Assembly (NCBI GenBank): GCA_005223375.1
Contig: RXOD01003881.1
Location: 1 to 40,489, forward strand
DNA: 40,489 bases
Direction of reading: 5' to 3'
Source of the DNA: Amoebophrya sp. AT5.2
Taxonomy: Eukaryota > Sar > Dinophyceae > Syndiniales > Amoebophryaceae
Shown in pieces: positions 8,760-20,577 of the stretch. Positions within the stretch are counted from its first letter, which is position 1; the number at the start of each line of letters is the position of its first letter. A program made the translations under genes and the position numbers. A model generated the notes under the pieces. That model did no database searches. It was not told where the DNA came from and worked only from the letters and a program-made list of their open reading frames with translations.

Positions 8760-11590
8760 TCAAGTTCCAGACTTCCTCAGACATACGTAACCCTGGATCG
8801 CGATGGACAAACGTCGAGTCCGACATGACGTAAACAGTAGACAGCAAAACCAGCAAAAGTAGGAGGCATTTGATATGGTCACCAGGCAATTCCGATCTGT
8901 ACCGGAATCCGAGCCCAGTCCCAGAATCCCCGCGAAGAGCGAGGTTGTGCTAGCAGCTGGCTTCTTCTCGCCGACCTCCGCCTCTTTTCCTGCATCTAGG
9001 TTTCCGCTTCCGGCATCTAGCAGGCCTTCCCCCTCTACTTCCGCCTTCTCCTTCGCCACCTGCTCCATTCCCTTGCGCAGCACGTCCACCACGTTCTCCT
9101 CCGATGTTGCTTCGTGCACTTCCAGCTCTCTCAGCGCGGACCCCACCGCCTCCTCATCGGTCTCGCTGCTGGCTTCGAACACCTTCCCGGCTGCTCGCAT
9201 CTGCTCCAGATGAGTTTCCAAAGACGCGACGGACGCGTGCAAGTCCTCGAGTTCGGGCCCGAGGCTCCGCTGCAGAGCGGTAGAGACAACGCCACTGATG
9301 GAACTCACAGACAGCGGATTAATCCCGCTCAGATTCCCCCCGACTTCCCCACCAGCAGTAGCGCCCCCGGCCACCTCCGTCGACAAGAAACTGACCGCAG
9401 CGGCGGGGGATGCGGGCGGATCCACCTTTTTCGCCCCCACGGACCCGGCGCCGTTTGGCACTACCGACGCCGGTGTGACCTCCATTTTTTCATGCGTGAT
9501 CGTCTTCATGTCCGCCTTCCCGGTAGCTGCGCTCGCCCCCTCCGCGGGAAGCAGCACATTCGACAGCGTCTTCAGGTTGGCGAAGCCCGTCCCCATACCA
9601 TCTTCGTCGAACACAGAAGCCACTTTCTCTTTCTTGTCCTCTTTTCCTTCTGCGCCACTCGTTACGGGACCTGCAGCTGCGGCAGGTACCACTACACCTG
9701 CAGCCGCGCTGGGAGCGGCGGCAACGGTGCCGGGGGGCTGCTTCTCCTCCGTCGTCGGCAGGACGTCTGACGGGGTGCTGCTCGTGGACGAGGATAGGTG
9801 CGCTTTTAGCTCCGCAATCACGCCCGCTGCCTGCTGCAGTTCCGCTGCGAATTCCAGCTCAGCCTTCTTCGTGTGGCCGAAACTGGTCGCCACGGCTGCC
9901 TGCACGTCCTTCACCGCGGCCTTGCGGGCTGCCGCGCTGGATTCCAGCGCCGCCGAGCTGCTCTTCGCCGAATCGGACAGGAGCGCGACTTGCTGTTTCA
10001 GCGGTAGGCAGGAGGTGATCGCCCGATGATTCGTGGCTCCAGCCCGCCAAACTACTAAGCACGTGCCTTCCATACCTCTGAGCATATGATCATCATTTCT
10101 GTATGATCAGGAGACCTTAATATAGGTCGTAGTACCGCTTCTGCTTTCTTTGCTCTTTCCACCATTTCCAGCTTTTCCTCTTCCGCATTCCTTGCCATGT
10201 CTGCATCTGCTCTTTTTTCCCTCTCCAGGTCGGCCTTCTCTTGCTTGCTCTCCAACTCCATCTCGGCGACCTTCGCCTGCAGCTCTTTCTTCGACGCACT
10301 TTTCTCTTCCTCCAGCGCGGCCTTCTCTTGCTTCCTCTCTATTAGAGGTTCAATAAACCCAGGTCGTGCAGCTTCGGCTTCGGGCTTATTTATGTCTAGC
10401 CCTTAATATCGGGTCCCGTTATCAGATGGCACTCATGGCCAACAGCGCCCTGCAAAAATATTCGACTGAGTATAAGGCTCCATCAGGCCGCACTTGGTCC
10501 TGTTCCTTACACCGACACCAATAGCAGGGCACTCGCTGGCGCTGGCTTCTTCTGGCTGCCAGGTATGCGGGGGCGGGAACCACACACAAGACGCCGCAGC
10601 TTTCTTGGGGGGCCACACGCATACCCATACATCAGATCTGAAGCTGAACACTGCGGATCCTAGTCTTTGAATGGAAAAGCTACTTGCAGCAAGAACTCTC
10701 AAAAAAGCCAACCCTGGCCCTGAATCGCTGAGAACCTGAGTTTATTCAACCCGTAACTCTAACTCCATCTTCGCGGCCCGCGCCTCCAGTTCTTTCTTCG
10801 CCGCACTTTTCTCGTTCTCCACTTCCGCCTGCCGCTCCTCCATCTCGTCCTCCGCGTGGTCCGCCTTCGCCTCCAGCTCCTTCTTCGACGTCTGCCAATC
10901 GGCCGCCATGTCCGTGGTCTTCGCCATCAGCGTGGACATCTCCTCTTTCAGCGACGCCAGTTCCCGCTTCGTCGCCGTCAGTTCCTGCTCCGCGACGGAC
11001 GCGCGCGCGTCCGCAGCGTCGACTTGCTGCTGGGCAGTCTGCTGGTACTTTTGGAGCGCGTCATCCGCGGCCGCCTCGACCTCATTCGCAGTGGCCTGCG
11101 CCTCGGTCTGGGCGATAGACGCGGACAGCAGGTCATCCGTCTGGCGACTGTCGCCGATGTCGGACGGTCTGGCAGGCGCCAAGTCGGTCTTCGCCTCCTC
11201 CACAGCGAGCACGTCGGCGAGAGACGTTTCCGCAGCCAGCGAAGCTTCGGTGTTCGAGTTCGTAGATAATCGTAATATCGCGATATTGCAACTATTGGAT
11301 CATTGATCGAGGGAGCCAGCGCAATGAATTGGGGTCCACGTGCAAATCGACATCACTGCATCGATCACTACACAGGTCTTGGGGGTGCTTTCCCGCCATC
11401 GAGTTTTTTCCGCAGATATTGAATGCGCTGTCACGTGTCCGAAGTAGAGTACCTTAGAGCAAGTACCTCCCGCTACATCCGCCTCCGTCGCGGCATCGGA
11501 ATCGCTGCCGCCGAAGCTGAGAAAATCGAGGGGGGAGTACTCTGCGAGCCGAAACGCGGTCGCAGGCCCAGCCAACAGCGCCACACGCAT
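8760..11590 (-). CDS. Secreted Ala/Glu-rich coiled-coil protein (4 exons, 686 aa)
   Basis: Proposed exons 11590-11467, 11244-10752, 10346-10136 and 9992-8760. The sum is 2061 nt, exactly 687 codons. Exon 1 starts at ATG 11590 with a signal-peptide-like MRVALLAGPATAF. Exons 2 and 3 encode a long coiled coil (SLKEEMSTLMAKTTDMAADW, KELEAKADHAEDEMEERQAE, LERKQEKAAL-like heptads). Exon 4 is Ala/Ser-rich with acidic helical stretches and a hydrophobic Cys-rich tail (ASYFCWFCCLLFTSC) that could be a C-terminal membrane anchor. Introns 1 (GTACTT...CGAAG) and 3 (GTACTA...AACAG) are GT-AG. Intron 2 is the inverted-repeat-bounded element at 10347-10751 and has no usable GT-AG pair; removing it exactly continues the coiled coil in frame. 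Intron 1's acceptor is the least certain junction. No family is recognised. The start codon lies only 52 bp past the stop of the upstream glycosyltransferase-like gene. Confidence 0.6.
10347..10751 (-). mobile_element. Introner-like element with terminal inverted repeats inside the coiled-coil gene
   Basis: The block begins and ends with 17-nt inverted repeats, GGTTCAATAAACCCAGG at 10347-10363 and CCTGAGTTTATTCAACC at 10735-10751 (15 of 17 positions pair). It interrupts a coiled-coil reading frame; the gene-sense repeat introduces an in-frame TAA at once. Removing the 405 bp from repeat end to repeat end joins codon positions correctly (CG|T) and continues the Glu/Lys-rich heptad pattern. No GT...AG pair with matching phase is available at the edges. 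No transposase fits in 405 bp, so it would be non-autonomous. Known comparison: introner elements with terminal inverted repeats have been described in several protists. That this is one, removed by splicing at unusual ends, is inference. Confidence 0.6.
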
Positions 11591-11642
11591 CGTCTTCACC
11601 TGCCTATCGAAATAGCGGCACTCACTTTACTTTGCTACATTT

Positions 11643-14600
11643 TCATTCACCACTACGAAAGGCGAAAGATCCACCGGTGCTTTTGGACAGCGCACGCATC
11701 AAGACGCAGTGGCTGTCCTTGTCCAGCCGGATGATACTGAGGTGTGTTTGTATCTCCTGCTTTTTCAAAGCCAAATCGCCACTGCTAAAGTAGTACATTC
11801 TTCGTCTCCACACGTGTGTTCGATACGGATACTCTTGTTCGATTAATAAGCGGTTTATTTTTTTCTCATCACCAACGCCCTGGTCGTGCCTCGCAAGACT
11901 CGGATTGCACTCACTCGCAAAGGCAAAACGTACATTTTTTGTGCCTCCTTGCTCACTGAGATAATCCACAGTGGAGTCTCCACAGAACAGCAGTCGCACC
12001 GAGCCTCCATAGTTGCGAAACAGTTCATCGCACCGCACAACCGTGCGCATATATTTCATGGCCATTTTCAAGTCGTTCTCGTTGCTCAGTACCGCACGAC
12101 CATCGGCACCCCCGCCAAATCTGATGTCAACATGCGAATACAAAATCTGCGTAAAGTGCGCGAGCACGGGCTGAACAAAGCTCTCCTCGACGTGCTTCGG
12201 CAGGTTGTGGTGCAACATCGCCGGCATCAAACTTCCGCGGAGCACGCGAGCCCCCGAAGTTTCGTTTCGGTCAAAATGATAAGTGAACCAATCGAAATGC
12301 CCGTACATGTGCCAGAAGTGCGCGTGAACCGCCAGCCCATCCTCGCTGAAATCTTTTTTGAAAATCGTCGGGAACGCCTTCATCGCGCCCCCTGCTGCCC
12401 CCGCTACTTGGTCGCTGCTGCTTGGTCGAAACTCGAACGCGTTCCAGTTCTTCGTCTCGAGCTCGGCGCTCTTCCCCGTCGTCACGGGCGCAAGAGTATT
12501 TTGCGCGGACGTACTTCTCGACGTAGTTCCGCCCAGTCGAGACACTCCGGCCATGCTCCGGAGTCGCGGACGGATTCGAATCATTTCGTGGGACTTCATC
12601 TCTCCTTTTTCAGCTCCTACCCCTACCCCCGAATTGCGAACGGCCGCCCGCTGGTGCTTGAAGAAGAGAAAATTCAGGATCCCCTGGTCCGTGCACTGGC
12701 TCGTCACGTCCAGTTCCGGGCCCCGACGAATGCTGGCAAAATCCGTGTTCCGCAAGGCCGCGCATTCGAGCGAGGAGAACTGGTACGCGCTGAACAATTC
12801 GCCGGGCACCAGCCGGACGTCGGCGCAGGTCTGCAGCGCAGCGAGATCCAGCCCGAGTCGCTCGATGACATAGGCGTCGGACGGCTCCTGCTGCTCTCCA
12901 ACTTCATTGCCCTTTCCCTCATCTCCAGCTAGATGTATTGTTGATGGACCTACTTTATTTTCCCGCGCCGGCTTATTTCTCCTGCACCGGCTTCTCAGGA
13001 TGCCGATTACAGGTCTGATCGTGCTGTCACTGGTGGCGATGACGTCCGTGCTCAGGTGCTGGCACGAGTAGGCTTCTGCCAGCGGTGCTGCGCGCGCAAG
13101 CGCGCGCCCCCCGGGCACAGGAGGGAGATCCGTAGTTACGAGCCCCTCGTCGTCTACCGGTCGGCCCGGGAACGTCGGGGATCCCGACGGCGCTCCGCGG
13201 GCCGTTCGTGTTAACGTTGACGAAGCATTGTACCACCACCCACCGGATGCGGATGAACCGCCGGAATACGCCTCGCCCGTTCCGTTCGCCAGGGTTGGGG
13301 ATGCGTGTCGCCTCCCGCTCCAATCCACTGCGTGCGCGAGCATGCTGGTGGTCAGCATCCGCGAGCGGCTCTCCAGCGTCGCGCGGCACTGCTCGATCGC
13401 GTCGCGTTGCTTCTGTCCGCACTTGTACGACGACACCATGCGAACCAGGGTCTCCACCACCACGCCCAGCCGTTGCCGGAACACCGACACGCCGTTTTTC
13501 CGGTCATTCTCGAAGAACCAGTCCGCCTCGCGGCCAATCTCTCCCCACCCGGTCGGTGTCCCATAGGTCACGTCCGCACACAGCGTGAAGCTCGGGGCCG
13601 CGTGGTCCAGGAGGTGGTCCTCTCGCAGCTCGTCGTGGTCGGCGCTTTCTTCCCACGATTCGGCGCGGGCTCCAGGAGCAGCGTCGGTCGAGGCAGGGGT
13701 AGAGGCAGAGGTAGACAGCCACTCGCCACGGTGCTTGTAGACCTGGGATCTCGCGGCGGCGCGCGCCGCTCGCGTGCGCCACTCGTAACAGTCCGCAAGA
13801 TCACCCGACTCGGCCGGGGAGAAGGCCTCGAGAAAGGGATGAGCTGCCCAACCAGAGCCAGAACCGGACGGCACCGCTGCATCAATCTCGGTATCCCCGA
13901 TAATATCCGCAGCACTTTCGCTTGCTCCCGATTTCTTCGTCTCGCCTACTTCCAGACGAGGACCACGGACGTCCTTATTCCACTGCTCCGCGCACGCCTT
14001 CGTGCAATGCGCCGCGTCCGGTAAAAGACTCTCCTCGCCCGGTGCAGGCGATCCCCGCGATGCGAAAAAAGCCTTATCTTTCTCCAGAATCACCGACTTG
14101 CCTGGCCCCTCCACCCAACTCAACCCCTTCGAAAAGCCTGGCCAGAAGCGACGGTGCAGGCTTTTGATGTGGCGAAAACATTTCGAACACATTACGCGGG
14201 AGGCGTCCTGGAAGAAAACAAGGTCGTCGACGCGGCGCCGGAACATGCGGCGGACGGCTGCGGCGGTCGTGGCTGTACGACACGACGTGGTTCTACCCGG
14301 AGGCCTTCCAGAGGCTCCTTGAGGGGAATCTTGTTCTGGAGTCGCGTGATGCCGTACTGGCGTCATGCCGGCGTAGAAATCGTATCCGTGCGGTTGGTGT
14401 TCAACTCGAGCGTCCGCCGACACCGATCCTGCGTGCCGATCACTTTCCTTCTCGCCCGACGTTTGTCGTTGTACCCCAGCGGGTTGCTGGCACAGGTCCG
14501 TCTCCCACCACTCCTTCACGAGCCTGCCGACGATCGCCACGAAGGGGTCTGCCTGGAAGAAGGTGTCCCGGAAGCCGGCGTGCAGGCAGTAGTCGTACCG

Positions 14601-15272
14601 CCCTTCCACGCAGCCCTCGTTCCAAAACCGCCGGTGCCTCGCCAGCCACGTGCGTTCGGCCTCGGGCATCGTGAACGGTAGAAGCCTCACATTCAGAAGC
14701 GAACATAGTTTAAGAATCGCCGATTTTTCACTTTCTTGATGTCGGGTTCGTCGTGGAGGTTCTACGCGGCTTCCGTCGATTCCGGCTACTTCTTCGCCAT
14801 CCACTGCGTTCTGCTGCATCCGTTCGTCCTCCGCCTCTTGTTCTTCCGAGAACAGCTGAAAGATCAGAATATCGCCCGCGTAGTGCGCCCGGAGCGAAAC
14901 GAGAAACCGCTTGTAGTGCTCGAGCGTGAGTGCGACGGCCACCGACATCACCAGCGTGCGAATCACACGAGAATACGAGCTGGGCGAAAGGTCGTGGACA
15001 TCAGGGCCACTCAGCTCCGGACCGTTCGGTGCAGGAGGTGCGACTTTGTGCGTCCCGTGCAGCGCCCGAGTGGCATTGCGGCTCCAGGGTAGCGCAGCGG
15101 GATTCCCGGTCTGACAGGCTTTGGTGTGAAACAACGTGCGCGCGTCGAACAAATTACCCGCCGCCTGCTCCTACGACGCCGGAACATGCCCCGGATTCGG
15201 TAATGAGGCGCCTGCATTCCCGCACAGCACTGCGAGTAGAAGCACGACGATGAAAAATTCCTTGCACGGCAT
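11643..15272 (-). CDS. Putative secretory-pathway glycosyltransferase with in-frame TAG near the N-terminus
   Basis: An ATG at 15272 opens a frame with a strong signal peptide (MPCKEFFIVVLLLAVLCGNA). It meets TAG at 15171-15173 (codon 34), then stays open in the same frame for 1175 residues to TGA at 11643. Downstream, ALTLEHYKRFLVSLRAHYAG followed by RFWNEGCVEGRYDYCLHAGF and RDTFFQADPF resembles nucleotide-sugar transferases whose core reads DxRDxxFQxDPF. Here the first Asp of that motif is replaced (AGFRD), which may matter for catalysis. The rest is long: Ser-rich spacers, a Cys-containing patch (MCSKCFRHIKSLHRRFWPG) and a C-terminal globular region (HMYGHFDWFTYHFDRNE). If TAG is a true stop, translation could only begin later, for example at ATG 14948, without the signal peptide. 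A 15-nt GT...TAG segment (15171-15185) could in principle be skipped. The family call is moderate; a lumenal location is likely. Confidence 0.55.
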
Positions 15273-15589
15273 CCTCTCACGCTGGCAAAGCCGTTCAAAG
15301 CAGGCTCCCTGCGGTCTCACAGACTGATTCGTTGTCAACATAATTGTTCCTTTGATACACTATTGCGCGAACTCGAACACTCGGCAAACCACGGCTCCAA
15401 TGCGAATGAGGTCGCAGGAGGCGATTGCAGCAGAAAAATTTTTTTTATACTGAACGCATTCACGAACAGAGAAAACCGCGGATTCTTGCTGCAAAAAAAA
15501 TCGTTGCATGGTCTCTGGCGGTCGTCCAGCTTGGCCGAGCTGCAGAATCGCAAGGCAGCTTCTCCAGCCAACGGGAGAAGGTCTCAGAT
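15273..15589. other. Short intergenic spacer between DHFR-TS and the glycosyltransferase-like gene
   Basis: 317 bp between the DHFR-TS stop and the ATG of the next gene. It is AT-richer than the flanking exons, with A- and T-runs. It presumably holds the DHFR-TS 3' UTR and the 5' region of the glycosyltransferase-like gene. I see no conserved site or RNA gene in it. Confidence 0.55.
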
Positions 15590-17812
<2,223 letters not shown>

Positions 17813-18532
17813 TCTCGATCGGCTCTATTCGATGATGGCCTGGAGGGGCCTATTCGCGTAGAATGGGCAACGATCGGGACCGATTGGACCGATTAGAGGC
17901 CCTCTTCTTCCTACAACAGTACCTACGGTGCCTCTACGAAATGCTTGTGAGTACAGTCGTCCAGGGTGCAAGCCTACGATATTAATTTCATGTGTGCTGA
18001 GTCAGTGGCTGTTCAAAGTCGGAAGTTAGGTTCCTCATGTTTTGAGTGCTTTTATTTCAAAAGTAGAACTTTTACCTTTTCCGGTCATCTTTTTTTTGTG
18101 CGACGCTCGGCGCAAGAGCTCCTGTTCGTTCTCATTACTTTTTAACTACTTACACATTTGCTCAGCTTGCGGGCACTCGGTCAATCGATTCCGTTGCCAC
18201 GACGTCTCGGAAGATCGCAGGAGTTAGTACGAACACGATGTCTCAAATTTCGACAAAGGCAAAGCTCGCAGCTGATGTACTAGCGGCAACATTCTCCTTC
18301 GTTTCTTGCTTTCTTTTCCCTTCTCTTTTGCTTCTTCGTTGCCACCATTATCGGGGCCACAGCACATGAAAGCTTCGTCACATCGCAGCGCATTCACTAG
18401 GCACGAACCATGACCTTGACCGAGCGCAGATACGCGACCAAGCTGCGCAACAGAAAAAGGAAAGTGAGGCAATGTGTCTTTGTAAAATGCCATTCGAGTC
18501 GCTGTGCCACATCACCATGAAGGTAAAGCGCG
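17813..18532. other. Intergenic spacer upstream of DHFR-TS
   Basis: 720 bp between the DHFR-TS start and the U2A' stop. Just upstream of DHFR-TS are short repeats of CCGATT and a GC-rich stretch (17840-17900). An 89-codon frame at 18224-18493 on the minus strand has a Lys/Glu/Arg patch but no other support, and I do not call it. No RNA gene seen. Confidence 0.5.
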
Positions 18533-19750
18533 CTATGACACCATTTCCACGGAAAAAGTGGCTCCCGACGTGAGCTCGTCGAGGTTTTCGGGCGGCTCCT
18601 CGCCGCGATCGAACTTCTCCTGCAGCAGCTGGATGTGCGCCGCGTCCGTTGCTGATTCGATCAGCTTGGCGTACTGCTGCTGCTGCTCTGGCGATAGCCG
18701 CTTCCTTCGTTCCGCGGCCTCCTCCTCCCTGCTCCGTCGCACGGGCGCAATCTCGTCAATCAGGTTCGGGTTGTCAGTCTCGAACAGCCGGACAGCCGCC
18801 TCGCGCTCCTGAGAAGATCCGGATACGGGTGTGGAGTAGGACTAGGAGATGTTGATTATGATTTTAATCCGCTATTAAAGTGATTGGATACTTTGAACAT
18901 CATCCTTCTCGACGGCGCTACAAATAGAACGGCGAAGTACCTTGTCCCCAACCTTCTGGAAGTCGAGTATTCTCAAGTTCGTTTTTCGCAGGATGTACAC
19001 CACATACGCGCGATAGTGCTCGTGTGCACCTGTTTATGAAATCGGTTGATTTTGAATTTTCTGTTGCATTAAAATGCCAAGTAATGCATCGCAAGCCACG
19101 GCGAGCGCGAGGATAAATATGAAAGTACATATGTCGTTCTCCCGCAGCGTCAGCCGCTCCAGTTTTTTACAGGCGGCCAGCGGCTCCAAGTCTACTAGGC
19201 TGCGTAGCTTGTTCTTCGTCAGCACCACAGACTCGAGGTTCGGCAGATCTGAAAAATTTTATGGCGAGTGATTCCCATCATTTTTTTCCGGCCATTGGTA
19301 CTAGTAGGAGGCGATGTGATGAATTGACATTTGCAAATTGACGCTCAAATCGAGGGAACAAACGGTGGTACTGTTGAAGGCTTCGGGTGCTATTCTCTGG
19401 ATGGCGTTGTTGGCGAAGATCAAGGACTTCACCCGCCTTAAGGGCGGAAAGACAGTTATCTTCAGGATGTTGTTGTCGCTGAAGTCGAGACACTCGAACA
19501 GATCCTTCGTCACGCCCAAGTTCTCCAGAGCCTCGATGTGATACCTGCGGTGGTTATAGTTTGCGCTTCAAATTGATTGCGGATCATGTGAAATTGCAAT
19601 AAGACTACGTAATTCAATGGCAAAGATGAATGGGTGGTATTTCATCACAGTGTGCGAGCTCAGCTAGTACCCCCTGAGACTGAGCTCGCGCAACCTCGCC
19701 GGATTGATGCACTGCTCTGACTTCTGGACCAGTTCGAGGGTCAACCTCAT
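18533..19750 (-). CDS. SNRPA1: U2 small nuclear ribonucleoprotein A' (5 exons, 245 aa)
   Basis: Exons 19750-19671, 19544-19372, 19248-19129, 19029-18941 and 18808-18533 total 738 nt, exactly 246 codons. Introns of 126, 123, 99 and 132 nt are GT-AG with donors GTACTA, GTACCA, GTACTT and GTACTT. The assembled protein follows U2A' along its length: MRLTLELV at the N-terminus, ELSLRGYHIEALENLG, the leucine-rich repeats (CLDFSDNNILKI, LRRVKSLIFANNAIQRI, ESVVLTKNKLRSLVDLEPLA), HYRAYVVY with RILDFQKVGDKEREAA, and a C-terminal helical region ending VEMVS. Human U2A' is 255 aa. The protein binds U2B'' and U2 snRNA in the branch-site-recognising snRNP in the nucleus. A longer upstream frame with MRTRETG is rejected because the family starts at MRLT. 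The gene shows this organism keeps a U2-type spliceosome, relevant to the odd introns nearby. Confidence 0.95.
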
Positions 19751-20577
19751 TGTCGCTGCTGCTTGGTGGAGCCCACGCGCTTTTCGTTTCGCCGACCTCC
19801 TTTGGTAGGAACGAGAGGATCTAGTGGAACTGGATGTATTTGTATGCGTCGCTTTTTGCTGCCGTTGTCCCCGTGCTCTTGTCGTGTCGCCAGTCTCCCT
19901 TGTCCTCACCCCGAGAGTATTCTTATCGATATCGACGTATCAGCGTCACATCCGCGCCGGTGCCAATTTAGCTGCTCGAACGACTTCGTCCCCGCATTAT
20001 CAGTTCATTAGATGGCAGTAGCGATACCGCTGAAGAAGAGGGCGAAAAATAAAAGTGGCGACGAATCAGAGGGAACGAGTTTCAGAAGGCAGAGCGAAAG
20101 TGAAATCCTTATCGAGGGTACTGATCGCGCCCAGATCTAGAACGAGAACGTCGCTATATGTCAGGGGGGGAATTTATCGATAGGAAAATACCCAACCAAA
20201 TGATAGATAAATGCTGCGCCTGCGGCCTAAAACGCTACTCCCACCTGTGGCTGGTCCAAAGTTTTGAACTTGATGGCTTCATGGTAATGCACGAGCACGT
20301 TGTCGATTGTCTAGGCTACAAGACAACAATTCTCATGTCACGATCACGAGGACCAAGATCGCTTTGCAACACGTGGCGGAACTGGAGGGAACATCGAATC
20401 AATTGAACGGAGCAGAGGGAGCCTCGCGAACCTGAGAAAGGAAGTCATCAGAACTGAAGGGAAGTAGCTTCTCGATCCATCACGATCCGGCTTTGATCTT
20501 TCTACTTCAAACGAACAGCGGATGTGTGTCGGCGCCGAGAAGGGCACGACCCGGTTGATTGATGCTTTCCCCCATTT
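19751..20577. other. Intergenic spacer upstream of U2A'
   Basis: 827 bp between the U2A' start and the stop of the galactosyltransferase-like fusion gene. Short overlapping frames occur on both strands without family resemblance. It includes a run of seven G at 20164-20170 and AT-rich tracts. No RNA gene, palindrome or repeat stands out. Confidence 0.5.

Noticed and set aside
9298..10029. 243-codon Ala/Ser/Thr-rich frame on the plus strand
   Set aside because: It mirrors the Ala-rich last exon of the coiled-coil gene on the other strand. The minus-strand exon chain sums in frame with a signal peptide, so that strand is the coding one.
11886..12932. 348-codon open frame on the plus strand
   Set aside because: It is antisense to the long continuous glycosyltransferase-like frame and shows no domain; high GC lets antisense frames stay open by chance.
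18224..18493. 89-codon minus-strand frame between DHFR-TS and U2A'
   Set aside because: It contains a Lys/Arg-rich patch but no other support. U2A' already ends at its family-typical C-terminus, so this is not a further exon.
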